This document shows, one piece after another, positions 1-9,886 of a DNA stretch of 64,000 nt. The notes under the pieces were generated by a model. The model worked only from the letters and a program-made list of their open reading frames with translations, did no database searches and was not told the origin of the DNA. Source of the stretch: Juglans regia (lineage: Eukaryota > Streptophyta > Magnoliopsida > Fagales > Juglandaceae); the NCBI RefSeq assembly GCF_001411555.2, contig NC_049901.1:27360372-27424371 (forward strand), given 5' to 3'. Both the position numbers and the translations under genes were made by a program. How positions within the stretch are numbered: the first letter of the stretch is position 1; each line of letters starts with the position of its first letter.

Positions 1-702
1 AGCTAGAATTTTCAAGAGAGTTTATCTAATAAGTTAAAACAAATCTGGAAGATTCTTGCATATGGGAGAGACAACAGATTTATCTAGCTAGATGATTGAT
101 AAGAAGTTTCTAGAGAGATAGAGAGAGTATGTAAAGAATTTATTTAATTTATTAATTATTCACATGTTTTTTTTTTGTTCACTTATTAAAATTATACAAT
201 AAAAATCTAATAACTTTTCTATTATTAGGTACTTTTCAGGTTTATTCTTGATCTACAAATTTTTTTAAAACTTAGAAAAATATGAGTAAGTCGAGAACAA
301 TTGTATAATTTTATGATATATGATTATTTTTTTTTATATATAATCACGTGTAAAAAATATATATTGCTTATGCTGATACATACCGCACACTTTATCAATG
401 GCTCCCTAGGCACTAAATCTTCGAATATGAAGGATTTCGAACAGGAGGAGAGAGAGCCTAAATGATTTTAGACATATTTTGATTCGAACCGTGACGTGTA
501 TTTTAAACCCAATTTGCCATATTGTCGAGTGTGCCGTTAAGGACCAGCTTTTTTCTAAATTTTTCATATGGACACAGCTCCCGCTGGGGGCTCCTGCTGG
601 GGTTTTAGTATTGTTCTTTCAAGTGTTTTTTTTAAAAGTTATATATTATATAGATTTTTTAACACTTTTACATATTTAAAAAAAAAAAAAATTTAAGACA
701 TT
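1..702. other. AT-rich non-coding stretch
   Basis: Very AT-rich sequence with long T and A runs. No ORF with recognisable protein similarity, no RNA gene and no repeat boundary was seen. The single 66-codon ORF here has a composition expected by chance. Confidence 0.6.
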
Positions 703-941
703 ATTAAAAAGGGTTTTGCTAGATACAAGCGAGTTCATGCACCATATTGCGTACCAATGATTTTTTTTATTTAAAAAAAATGAAAAAAATTTTTTTAAGA
801 GAAGAAGAAAATCTCCTATATCATAAAAATTATTTTCATTTTTAATTCACATCATTTCATTAAACATATATATTACATATCAATATTGGTGTACGAATTG
901 GTACACAAACTTGCTTGCAATAAGATTTTTCCTATTAAAAA
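703..941. mobile_element. MITE with long imperfect terminal inverted repeats
   Basis: A 223-bp unit (711-933) has ends of about 45 bp that are imperfect inverted copies of each other. The left end contains ACAAGCGAGTTCATGCACC. The right end, reversed, contains GCAAGCAAGTTTGTGTACC. Both then read towards GTACCAAT or ACACCAAT. The direct repeat ATTAAAAA flanks the unit at 703-710 and 934-941. An 8-bp duplication suits hAT-like elements and 9 bp would suit Mutator-like ones, so the superfamily is open. The interior is AT-rich with no coding capacity. The AT-rich duplication could be partly coincidental, but together with the inverted ends the call is reasonable. Confidence 0.6.
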
Positions 942-1329
942 ACACTTATTTAATCAGAAAGTAAAAAAATAAATATTAAAAAACACTTTCTTAATTATTA
1001 TTTTTTATTTTACTTAATGATTTAGAAAATATTTTTTAATAATATTATGAATATTTTTTATTTATTTTTAAATATTTAAAATTATTAACAAAATCTAAGT
1101 AAACAAAAAAAACTAAATAAAAATACATAAAAAAATATACACTAATACAAACGGTAGCTCCCAACAAATCGAGATGCTTAACATTTTCCTTTTCGTGTAT
1201 ATATATAAAAATGAATATATTAATCCCTAAACAGCACCGTGGGCGTGGGGAGTCGGGGACGCCATCCTTACACCACCAGAAGCCAAGAGTCACTTTAAGC
1301 CACACAGATCAAAAAGCCCAGCCTTGCAA
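942..1329. other. AT-rich non-coding stretch before the CT-rich leader
   Basis: AT-rich sequence that changes to a more balanced composition near 1230. No gene or repeat boundary was recognised. Confidence 0.5.
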
Positions 1330-1558
1330 AACTGGGAGCAACTAACGCCAACCGTCATCATCTCTCTCTGCCTCTGCCCAGGTAATCGGTTCTTCTTCTA
1401 TCTCTAGTCTTTCTCCCCATCCGCGCCTCACTCTCTCGGGTTCAGTCTCCACCGCGTCGCTCTCTCTCTCTCTCTCTCTCGCACCATCGTCCAGGCTCCT
1501 CCGCCGCACGGAGTCCTGTCGCACTCCACCTCATCGTCCGGTCCTCAGTTTGTCGCTG
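1330..1558 (+). other. Candidate 5' noncoding leader exon with CT microsatellite
   Basis: This GC-richer, pyrimidine-rich stretch contains a (TC)n run near 1456-1480 and is followed at 1559 by a textbook splice donor (GTAAGT). CT-rich leaders of this kind are typical of plant 5' UTR first exons. The nearest plus-strand gene is the PGPP1-like gene more than 10 kb downstream. A second short candidate exon, between an acceptor and a donor at about 4047-4085, lies on the way. No long ORF with recognisable similarity starts here. Assigning it to that gene is inference; it could belong to a lost or unrelated transcript. Confidence 0.35.
1456..1480. repeat. (TC)n microsatellite
   Basis: Uninterrupted CT dinucleotide run inside the candidate leader exon. 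Confidence 0.9.
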
Positions 1559-1562
1559 GTAA

Positions 1563-2854
1563 GTTTTCCTCTCCCAGCCTCTCTCTCTCTCAGTCGTCCT
1601 TTCTCTCTCTGTTTGCTCTCTGTCTCTGTCTCCGTTTATTTACTCTCTCAGCAGCAAATTTGAAAATCTGGTTTATGGTAGATTTGTACTGTTTGGCCAT
1701 TGTGGAGTATATTGGGAGTGGTTTTGTGGTCAGTTCAGTTGATGTTATGAAGGGTTATGGTTTTTACATCTAAGATAATGGTGAGTTGGTAACAATAAAG
1801 ACCCACACAGAAAACCACTTTATCTTGAAAGTTGGTGCACTCAGAAACAAAGATACTGGTACCAACATAATGTCAAATGTCACAGTTTTACACTCATGGT
1901 AAGGTCATAACAGAAGCATAAACAGGATGTCATGCCAAATGGTTTTCAGATGCAATATCATATCAGAAATAGAGTATTGAGCAGATAAATATCATATAAT
2001 CATATAAAAATTTCAGACTTCATATTTGCTCTTTTTTTATAGTTGAGAACAAAGTATGAAATAGTTCTCAACTATGAAATAGTTCTCAACAAAGAAAAAA
2101 ATGCTTACGTCTACATCAATCATGACAAAAATAGTTCATTTTCTTGTTCAGATATAGAGAATAGTGCAAAAAATTGACCGAGGTAGTGTTCGTAACAAAA
2201 TATGCAAGTTTTTTTATAAAATCAATCTCAGTTAGTACTTGGCTAAGTCAAGCATAGGAAGATCACTTACCTGAACTTTCTAATATCTTTGAATTTCCTC
2301 ACAACAGTGCCAAGTGAAACAAATAGTCACCTAAACATAATTACCACGATCCTGAGTTAACAGAGTTCTCGCATTCTCACACTCCTTCCCATTCTCTACC
2401 TCTCTTCAGTCTGATCTTCACACAACTGCTATATCTCTTAGCTTCATAAGTGTCTCGTGCAATCTTCTTCTTCCACACTTCGTCTATCCTGTCTCTTAGA
2501 GCTGCGAGAAAGTTCAGCTCCGATATTGCTTAGACTCTCTCCAAGTGTACAAATCTCGGTCTCAAGGTGGAGAGACTGTGGTCTCTCATGGTGTCCCAAC
2601 CATGGGAGAAGACTAGTCTCTCTAGTCATGATGGGAGGCCCACGACTATTCTCCAGGCCGTGATACAGTTTTGCTAATTGGTAATTTGAAGCAATTAAGT
2701 ATGAAATTGAATGAGGTGAGTGATATTGCGGAGGATGGTGCTTGAATGAGGTGAGTGGATCACATGGGTCATGGCTTTGGAAACACATAATAAGAGGATG
2801 GACAACATTCTCACACACGCTTCGCAATTGGGGATCGTTCCAGAGTTAGATTCT
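1563..2854. other. Non-coding stretch, intron-like
   Basis: Sequence after the donor at 1559, moderately AT-rich. An ORF pair around 2444-2827, one on each strand, has no recognisable domain and a low-complexity Ser/Arg or His/Pro composition, so I do not call it a gene. A short palindrome containing GACTAGTCTCTCTAGTC lies near 2610. Confidence 0.5.
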
Positions 2855-3938
2855 AGCATGATTTATGGTGTGGCGATCGAACCTTAAAGGAAGCTTACCT
2901 AGAGATCTACTGTATTGCATGGAGATAGGAGCTTCAATTGCAGACCTTCTGGACCTATCTAGAGGCTCCCCTCAATGGAATGCCATTTTCCTAAGAGTTG
3001 CACTAGATTGGAAAATTGACTCATCTATAGACTTCTTCAATCTTGTATATACTAGTAGAATGAATGGGGAAGCTAACAAGATCCTTTGGTATCCATCCAA
3101 GAAGGGGAGACTCTCTATTCGTTCATTCTACAAGTCCCTAAATCCATTCCCATGGAAGAACATATGGAAGACTAATGCTGGTTTGGTTTGGTAGATGAGA
3201 TGATCATCATATAATATTCCCAAACTTTCACACCAAAATATAATAAACAATTCAACTTTTTCAAATTCTAAAATAAAAATAATACGAAAAAATAATATTC
3301 TAACAATATTTTATTCAATTTCCAATTTTTATCTCATCTCATCTCATTTGTGTAACCAAACGAGGCCTAAGGTCCCCCTAAAAATTTATTTCTTTGCATG
3401 GACAACTTCATTAGGGAAGATCCTCAGCTTAGTTAATCTAAAATAAATGCTTAATCATTGTATTCGATTGGTGCTAGATGTGCAAGAAAAGTGGGGAGCT
3501 CGTGGACCACATATTATTTCATTATCATGTGGCCACGAGCTTATGGAATGATATCTTTGTTAGAGTGGGGCTACATTGGGTGATGTCATGAAGTGTGGTT
3601 GACTTGCCGGCAAGTTGGAGAGGCATCCGAGGCAATTCTCAAATAGCAGCTATGTGGAAGATGGTCCCGATCTGTTTATGGTGGAGCACAAGGATGCAAA
3701 GGAATGGACGGAGTTTTGAGGATTGTGAACGGATAATGGACGAGCTTAGAACATTTTTTTATTAATACCTTATTCCATTGGTTGATTGTATAGATTTTAA
3801 TGGTATGAACATTCATGATTTTTTTGTATCTTTAGAAAATCATGCATAGGTGTTGCTCTTGTATATGTCCTGTGTACTTGGGCTATGCCTACTTTTCTTA
3901 CTAATAAAGTTCTTATTTACTGATAAAAAAAAGCATGA
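2855..3938 (+). mobile_element. 5'-truncated L1-type LINE, degenerate
   Basis: The insert (2862-3931) is flanked by the 7-bp direct repeat AGCATGA at 2855-2861 and 3932-3938, and ends in an A-rich tail after TTTACTGAT. The coding part (2865-3194, then about 3370-3760) matches the C-terminal region of plant L1 ORF2. It has the spacer after the reverse transcriptase (residues like SIADLLDLSRGSPQWN and PSKKGRLSIRSFYKSL), then the zf-RVT region (MCKKSGELVDH and LWNDIFVRVGLHW). Stop codons and frameshifts after about 3400 show it is dead. A 192-bp MITE interrupts it. Short 5'-truncated copies like this are the usual product of target-primed reverse transcription. Confidence 0.85.
3173..3370. mobile_element. 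PIF/Harbinger-like MITE inside the LINE, duplication TAA
   Basis: A 192-bp non-coding insert (3176-3367) has inverted ends built on GGTTTGG followed by GATGAGATGA on the left, and TCATCTCATCTCAT followed by CCAAAC on the right. The trinucleotide TAA flanks it at 3173-3175 and 3368-3370. Skipping the insert and one TAA brings the LINE reading frame back into one frame, reading KTKVPLKIYFFAWTTSLGKI, a typical L1 sequence at this point. That independently confirms both boundaries. The 3-bp TWA duplication and about 200-bp size suit a Tourist-type MITE. Confidence 0.85.
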
Positions 3939-4389
3939 AATTCAATGCAGATTTTATACCCAATATTGAAATGGTTATGTTTCTAGATTTTGAATACATT
4001 TGGTTTAGGATCCTAATTTAGCTCCCTCATGTTTGATACATTTCAGGGCTAACAGCAGATAGTTCTTCATAGCAGATAACTCAGGTTTGGTGATATACTG
4101 TTTTGACACATTTTTGGCCTTGTAAATTTAGTAATATGTTTATGTATTAAGATATATATGTTGTGTGTGTCTATGCATATGTTCACATATTGACATGTTT
4201 TTTATGTATCATTATTGACATATATTTTGTGCATGTCTATTCAACTTTTTTTTTTTCGATTTTTATTATTCCTCCATTTGTAGATTTTGTGATATCTACT
4301 TGACATTTTTCTTATTTGTCATGCACATATATATTTCTCTAGTATTGGGCTGAAGAAAATGTATTGATATATTAAGCACCCAATAATAT
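3939..4389. other. Non-coding stretch with a possible mini-exon
   Basis: AT-rich. At 4047-4085 a stretch lies between a pyrimidine-preceded TTTCAG acceptor and a GTTTGG donor. It could be a small noncoding exon of the same transcript as the CT-rich leader. No protein-coding content was seen. Confidence 0.3.
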
Positions 4390-5040
4390 ATATTTTTCAA
4401 GAAGATACCTTGAGGCCGATGATGCACCTCTAACCCCAAGAAGTAGGTCAGCTGGCCAAGGTCTTTCATGTGGAAAGTAGAATGCAACAACTTCTGAATC
4501 TCAGAGATGGCCTCCATATCGAAACCAATGACAATGATGTCATCCACATAAACAAGGAGAACAACTATGCCCTTAGATGTCCTCTGTAGAAAAAGGGAGG
4601 AGTCATACTGACTCTGAGTGAAGGAAAAGCCAAGGAGAGTGGATCGAAACTTTTCAAACCATACTCTCGGTGCCTGCTTCAAACCATACAAAGAGCATTT
4701 TAGTTTGCAAACATCATTAGGTGAGGAAGTGGCCATACCAGAGGGAAGTTTCATGTAAACTTCCTCCTTGAGATCACCGTGTGGGAATGCGTTCTTAACA
4801 TCCATTTGATGTAAAGGCCATGATTGCAATGTAGTAAGAGCTAGTATGGTTTGCACGGTGGGCATCTTGGCTACCGGTGTGAATGTTTCATCGTGGTCTA
4901 GGCCATACTCTTGCTTGTTGCCAAGAACCACCAACCGAGCCTTATGACAGTCTATGGATCCATCAGAACAAAACTTGATAGAAAACACCAACTTATTGCC
5001 AAGGGGTTTCATGGATGGGGGACATGGAACAACATCCTAG
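4390..5040 (-). pseudogene. Copia reverse transcriptase fragment
   Basis: The minus-strand ORF from 5012 carries the Ty1/copia RVT_2 domain: DHDETFTPVAKMPTV, DVKNAFPHGDLKEEVYMKLP, CKLKCSLYGLKQAPRVWFEKF and the catalytic YVDDIIVIG. Recognisable similarity stops around 4390, after LTYFLGLEVHHRPQGIFLK. The rest of the reverse transcriptase, RNase H and the 3' LTR are missing, so the element is truncated on this side. The first RT residues before the methionine continue upstream in a broken frame. This is the last coding domain left in the Copia copy ending at 8297. Confidence 0.9.
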
Positions 5041-6140
5041 GTCTGGTTTTCTTCAAGTGTGAGAAGTTCTGTTTCAATAGCTTTCCGCCAACACTCATGC
5101 TCCATTGCTTGTTTATAAGACGAGGGAATAGGAGTAGAGGACAAGGTGGCTGTCAAGGATAAAGGAGGGGTGAAACCAAACCTATATGGGGGTCTACGAA
5201 CTCTAGTTGTTGGAACAAGATCAACAGTCGGGGAATGTAGTTGAGGGGACTCGGGAGGTCAGGAAGTTTGATTTAATGTGGTGGAGGAGTGTCGCTGATA
5301 CATTAGGAGAGGCTTAGAAGGTACGGGATCTACAGAAGAGTTAGTAAACAAGGGAAAAATAGAAAATGAAGGAGAAAGGGGATCGTGGTGAGTGGAGAAA
5401 AACTACTGATTTTTCTACGAAGATCACATTTCTAGAAATCGGAATACGACGCAGATTTGGATCATAGCAAAGAAAACCTTTCTCTTGTACAAAATATCCT
5501 ACAAAGGCACATTGGACTGAATGAGCTGTGAGTTTTGTGTGTTGTGTGCAGGAAGATGAACATAGCACACACAACCAAAGGAACGAAGGTTAGAATAATT
5601 TGGAGTGTGATCAAATAACCGAGTGTAAGAAGAGACATGGTTCAATGAGGGAGAAGGCAATCTGTTGATGAGGTGGATAGTAGTGGAGAGAGCTTCACAC
5701 TAGAACCGAGAAGGCACAGATGACTCTAAAATAAAGGTTCGGACAGCATCCAAACGGTGATGGTTCTTTCTTTCAGCCACCCCATTTTGTTGGGGGGTTG
5801 AAGGACAAGACCGTTGAGTAATTATGCCATTTGTTTGCAGAAATTCTTGAAACAAATGAGACATGCACTCACCCCCATTGTCAGAGTGAAGGATTTTGAT
5901 ATTGGCAGAAAATTGGGTCTAAATATGAGCATGAAAGAGCTTGAAATCAGAAAATACTTCATCTTTAGAATGCAGGAAATAAATCCACATAAAACGACTA
6001 TAGTCGTCAATAAAAGTGACAAAGTACTTGTAATTAGCATGATAAGTAACCGGTGTCATACCCCACACATCACTATGTATCATATTAAAAGGCTGGACTA
6101 CTCTTGGTGTGTGAGTGGAAAATGGCAGAGTCAACAAGAA
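5041..6140 (-). pseudogene. Copia integrase, degenerate
   Basis: Broken minus-strand frames encode the integrase catalytic core and its C-terminal part. The core includes IHSDVWGMTPVT and FVTFIDDYSRFMWIYFL at about 5919-6137. The ORF at 5341-5574 holds the region where integrase runs towards RT, with AFVGYFVQEKGFLCYDP, matching the usual GY-x-QKGYRCY-P motif. Several stops and shifts separate the pieces. The order protease, integrase, RT is the diagnostic Ty1/copia order and separates this element from the Ty3/gypsy elements later in the window. Confidence 0.85.
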
Positions 6141-6835
6141 TTGAAATCAATTTGAACAACACTAAGAGATGGTGACTCTTTATTCCCAAGTAAACCAAAA
6201 TTTAGCGAATCATGAAGTACATTAGAGTTTGGATGTCCGAGATGTTTATGCCATGCTCGGTAATCAACATGAGTAGAATTATAAGTGACAAAGGGTAAAG
6301 AGAAACATGGATACAAAGGAAATTGGGGAGGGAAAAGACGTCCTACTTTAGGCCCCCTCGCGATCATCTTCTTTGATTGTTGATCCTGCACAACACAACC
6401 AGATTTAGAGAATTCCACTTTACAATCATTGTCAACTAACTGACCGATAGAAACAAGATTAGTGGTAAGACCAGGAGAGACAACGACATCGGTTATAGAA
6501 GGAGAAACATCACCGATGGTCGTGATAGGTAAATGGTTGCCATCAGCAATATGAATCTTGAGATTTCTAGAATATTTATTTATATTGGTAAGGAAATGAG
6601 CATTGTTTGTCATATGATGGGAAGCCCCGGAATCAAAGTACCAAGGAGGTGATGTAGAGAAGGGTTTACCCGAGATTCCTAAAGCGGAGAATGCATAAAT
6701 GATCATTTGTTGAATCATTTTAGGGGTCACGGGTTGAACAGGAGCAGGATCACTTTGTGTCAGAGGTGTTGTATCCACAGAACTGCCAGTACTAGAAGAG
6801 TCAAATGAGGCAGTATATGCTGTTTCAGATCTCTT
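6141..6835 (-). pseudogene. Copia protease and GAG-pre-integrase region
   Basis: The minus-strand frame carries the aspartic protease signature FDSGASHHMTNN near 6620-6655. It then carries the pre-integrase segment with LVSIGQLVDNDCKVEFS and the zinc-binding start WHKHLGHPN. The catalytic DSGA is intact. The ORF's N-terminal residues come from an unrelated repeat inserted at about 6838-7090, so the true polyprotein frame is interrupted there. In life this domain would cleave the Gag-Pol polyprotein. Confidence 0.88.
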
Positions 6836-6837
6836 GG

Positions 6838-7090
6838 TGTGTGATACCCCATATAATAAAGATAAGGGTATGTGCTGAATGAGATTCCACATTGCTTGGG
6901 AAGGAGAAGTTCACGATGAGGACGTCGGGAATTTAAGGGAGAGAGATTGTGATACCCCATAGGATAAAGGTAAGGGCAGGTGGTGAATGAGATTCCACAT
7001 TACTTGAGAATGACAAATTCTTGCTCTTTATAAGGTTCCAATGGGGTTCTAATTGTATCATTGACTAGTCCTGTTAGAATATAAGCTATG
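6838..7090. repeat. Insert with two copies of a ~62-bp unit in the Copia element
   Basis: Two direct copies of a roughly 62-bp unit beginning TGATACCCCATA and ending around TGAGATTCCACATT lie about 110 bp apart, at about 6840-6900 and 6951-7012. Together with the sequence up to about 7090 they interrupt the Copia frame between the zinc knuckle and the protease. No terminal features allow a class to be assigned. An LTR or solo-LTR fragment beginning TGTGATACCCC is possible. Confidence 0.5.
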
Positions 7091-7305
7091 TGGTTTGGGC
7101 CTTCCATTTGGGCGTGGTAGGGCATTCCTTGATAATATGACCATCCTTTTTGCAGTAGTTGCAGAATTTTTTGGGACAGTTTGAAGCGAAATGGCCAAAT
7201 CCTTTGCAACAAAAGCACTGAATAGTGCTCATATCCCTGCCTCTTGGCTTGCCTTGTGTTGCATAAGCCATGGGAACAGAGGTGGATCTACGTTGTTCCA
7301 TGCTG
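7091..7305 (-). pseudogene. Copia Gag zinc-knuckle region
   Basis: A minus-strand ORF with two adjacent zinc knuckles: CFCCKGFGHFASNC, a canonical C-X2-C-X4-H-X4-C, followed by CNYCKKDGHIIKEC, also canonical. These bind retrotransposon RNA in the nucleocapsid part of Gag. Both sets of ligands are intact, but the frame is closed shortly afterwards by a stop and the inserted repeat. Confidence 0.88.
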
Positions 7306-7920
7306 GTTTGAGTGAGAAGGCGCTACTCCTCACGAAACAAATCATTGAGGCATGCATCCAAGGAGGGGACAGGTTCTTGGTTCATAAGATTAGCCATGGT
7401 GCCTTCAAATTCAGATCTCAATTTCATTAGAAATTGATGCCTCTTAGTAGTTTCATGGACAGATTGAGCATAACTAAGACCTTTGGAAGGTAGGTAGCGT
7501 AGACTATATCAGTATATTCAGCCCAAAAATTCATGAAGCTAGAGTAAAAATCAGAGATAGACTGTTCTGTTGGAGATTGGCCAAGTCATGTTCAAGCTGG
7601 AACCGATGAGCAATGTTGTGCTGACTGTAGAGCTTCTTCAGGTAAGTCCACATCTCGGCTGTAGTCTTGAAGGGTCGAAGGTTCAAGATGATGTTGAATT
7701 GACAAATCCTAGAATTCATGCCATGATTTGAGCATCCTTCACCTCCCACTTGGCGTGCTGATCCTTGTCTTTGTTTTTGTCAGGAGCAGGGTTGCTGCCA
7801 TCAACATGGCCCCATAGATCCTTGCCTTTGACAAATATCTTGAAGTGGAATGCCCAAGCTGAGTAGTGTTTTCCATTAAAACGAACCAAGAAATCATCAG
7901 ACTTATCTGAAGACACGAGG
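7306..7920 (-). pseudogene. Copia Gag N-terminal region
   Basis: Minus-strand frames give the start of a copia Gag: MSSDKSDDFLVRFNGKHYSA at about 7916, with the W-x-F-H/K pattern of the DUF4219/UBN2 Gag family. The capsid region follows in broken frames, including FLMKLRSEFEGTMANLMNQE around 7380-7440. At least two frameshifts and several stops separate the parts. The start methionine lies about 100 bp from the primer-binding site, as expected for a gag gene. Confidence 0.8.
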
Positions 7921-8005
7921 CCGAGAGAACTTGATCAAGAATAACCGAGAACAAGGGACTGAACTAGGGCAGAGTTGGACTTGAGAACAAGAGAATTCAG
8001 AATTG

Positions 8006-8019
8006 TGGCTCTGATGCCA
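8006..8019 (-). other. Copia primer-binding site
   Basis: On the minus strand this reads TGGCATCAGAGCCA, directly abutting the LTR end TTTATCA. It matches the initiator-tRNA-Met complement (TGGTATCAGAGC type) used by plant LTR retrotransposons to prime minus-strand DNA. Confidence 0.85.
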
Positions 8020-8297
8020 TGATAAACTTAGAGAGCTTTGAGCAAAAGTATGTTTTATCTCGGTGGAGAATTCCATTATATAAAGAATACAAGCTGATCT
8101 TCAGCCCTTAAAAACAGTTAAACTACCATATACAGATTGTCTAAAGGTAGCCTACAACTAGCTTACAACTAGTATATCCTAATTAAGGAAAGAATAAAAG
8201 ATTTATAAACATAGAAGATAGCTGTCAAAGCTGTATAGGCATAGAATCCGCTGACTTTAAATGGCCAGCTAATTCCTTTGACATGTATAACCTAACA
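8020..8297 (-). mobile_element. Copia 5' LTR
   Basis: In element orientation (minus strand) the 278-bp LTR begins TGTTAGGTTATACATGTC and ends AAGTTTATCA, so it has the TG...CA ends of an LTR. It is followed immediately by the primer-binding site. A TATA-like TTTATATAATGG on the minus strand at about 8086-8096 is a plausible promoter. No matching LTR was seen on the other side near 4390, so the element is a 3'-truncated fragment. Confidence 0.8.
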
Positions 8298-9085
8298 ACT
8301 CCATATTTATAGAGCACACTAATATGATATTTGTCAACTAGAATAGAATCCTACCTCCTATGCTATAACAACGCAGAAAGTGAGAAACCAATCTAGGTTT
8401 GCATAGTGTAGCTTCCAAAGCTGTTCACTGTGACAGGGTTTTACTAGCTAAGGAAGAACATATTTATTTATTTTTTTGATAGGTAAGAGAAGAACTAAAT
8501 TGTAATCAAAGGTGTAGGAAATTAGGCCATTATATTGAAATAATCTTTTATTTAACGCTTGGTGGAAGAGCTAAATTTATAAGGATATACCCAGAGTTTA
8601 AGAGAAAATGGATCTCTGAGTAGGAAACTGGAACCAGCAATGCTGTTTTTCTGACCCAATGAAAGCAACAGAACAGGATTCTGAAATTGCTAGAACTCAT
8701 GCGTAACATCCTTTCCCGTGGGTTAGGAATGTTACTTTCGTAGCTTGCACTTAGGAAGAGATCCAATATCATACAAATTTTGGTCATCTTATTGAATCAT
8801 AAAAATGGCTTAACATAAAAATGTTGAGTAGTAGTACATGTACTTGTACTTTTACTTACAATTTTATTTACAAGACTCATTTTGTTAGTTTTCTTTTGAA
8901 TTTCAAATTTCATGATTTTCAGCATATCAATAACTGACATGGAGAAACAAGTTTTTTGTAAGTTTTTCTTAATTATATTTAGCATTTTCCAAATGTTTTA
9001 TAAAACTATACATAATAACATAATGACGTAAAAACATAAGCTACTTGTATTCTTCTTGGCGGCTTTAATGGCAAATAAGTCTACA
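8298..9085. other. Non-coding stretch
   Basis: AT-rich sequence with no recognisable gene. TTTTTTTGATAGGTAAG near 8472 resembles a reversed LINE tail, but no LINE body is recognisable next to it. Confidence 0.5.
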
Positions 9086-9690
9086 ATTTGGGCACCAAAC
9101 TAGCACCACATGGAAGATTTTTTTGGACTTGCAGCAGGTTGCAGGGGCGACATTAGGGGCTGAGTTTCCGGGTTGGCTGGCTTTTAATGCTAAATGTAGA
9201 GCTCTGCGCCTAAAAGATCTCTAGGTTTTATCTCCTTCCTAATCAATCCAAAGATCTTGGCAGCCTCCTAATGGGGAATTTCCTGGCTGTGACAGCTTGC
9301 CATTCAAGTCAACTTCTGTCATAAAAAAAAAGGAAGACCTTGATAATTAGTTCTACAATTTCGGTCACCTCTTATAGGGCAATTTCCTTGTAATTTTCCA
9401 GCCCCCAAATCAAATCAACTTCCCTTATTTATTTCCTTGTGCTAATAAGTCAAAAACTTGCCTAATTTGCTCAGAAATTTATAAATCCTGCTGCCCAACA
9501 GATTGGGAAACTTCCTAATCTGTCCCAAGCCGTATTTCCGGTAATTAAACCACATAATACCTTCCTTATTTACTTAATAAATGTCTTTGAAGCTTTGGGC
9601 TGTTTGACTTTTGTGTGGAGAAAAGATTCCATATATAAGTGGACTATTCTCAACTACTTGAGCACCAAGCTGGCGCCACAATCTGTCCAG
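9086..9690 (+). mobile_element. Short LTR-like remnant with TGGCGCC primer-site-like sequence
   Basis: A TATA-like ATATATAAG (9631-9639) is followed after about 30 bp by GAGCACCAAGC and then TGGCGCCACAATCTGTCC (9671). The order resembles the end of an LTR, with promoter, short R/U5 and a primer-binding site of the TGGCGCC class. A diverged copy of the junction, GGGCACCAAACTAGCACCAC, lies about 565 bp upstream (near 9088). This suggests a second LTR end, or a small non-autonomous element. No coding content or target-site duplication was found, so this is tentative. Confidence 0.35.
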
Positions 9691-9702
9691 TGGGCCGGAC
9701 AG

Positions 9703-9886
9703 CAAGCCCACTATTATAACCCACTAACTACCATGTGAAATAAAACCCCAAAATCCATACCATCAAATAATAACAATATATAAAAGTTAAATCACAAGCC
9801 CGCTATTATAACCCACTTACTACCATGTGAAATAAAACCCTGAAATCCATACCTTCAAACAATAACAATATACAAAGTTAAATCAT
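9703..9886. repeat. Tandem duplication, 2 x 92 bp
   Basis: Two adjacent copies of a 92-bp unit start at 9703 and 9795. Each begins CAAGCCC[A/G]CTATTATAAC and ends near AGTTAAATCA, with only a few differences. The unit is non-coding. Confidence 0.85.

Larger units (their letters stand above)
4390..8297 (-). mobile_element. 3'-truncated Ty1/copia retrotransposon
   Basis: The fragment runs 5' LTR, primer-binding site, gag, zinc knuckles, protease, integrase, part of RT on the minus strand. It ends abruptly within RT at about 4390. All coding parts carry stops or shifts. The other end carries a complete LTR, but no target-site duplication can be tested because the opposite end is lost. It sits between the candidate leader exon and the PGPP1-like gene, in opposite orientation to that gene. 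Confidence 0.88.

Noticed and set aside
2444..2827. 127-codon minus-strand ORF
   Set aside because: No domain, overlaps an open frame on the other strand, and composition follows the local repeats of AGTCTCTC type. Probably chance.
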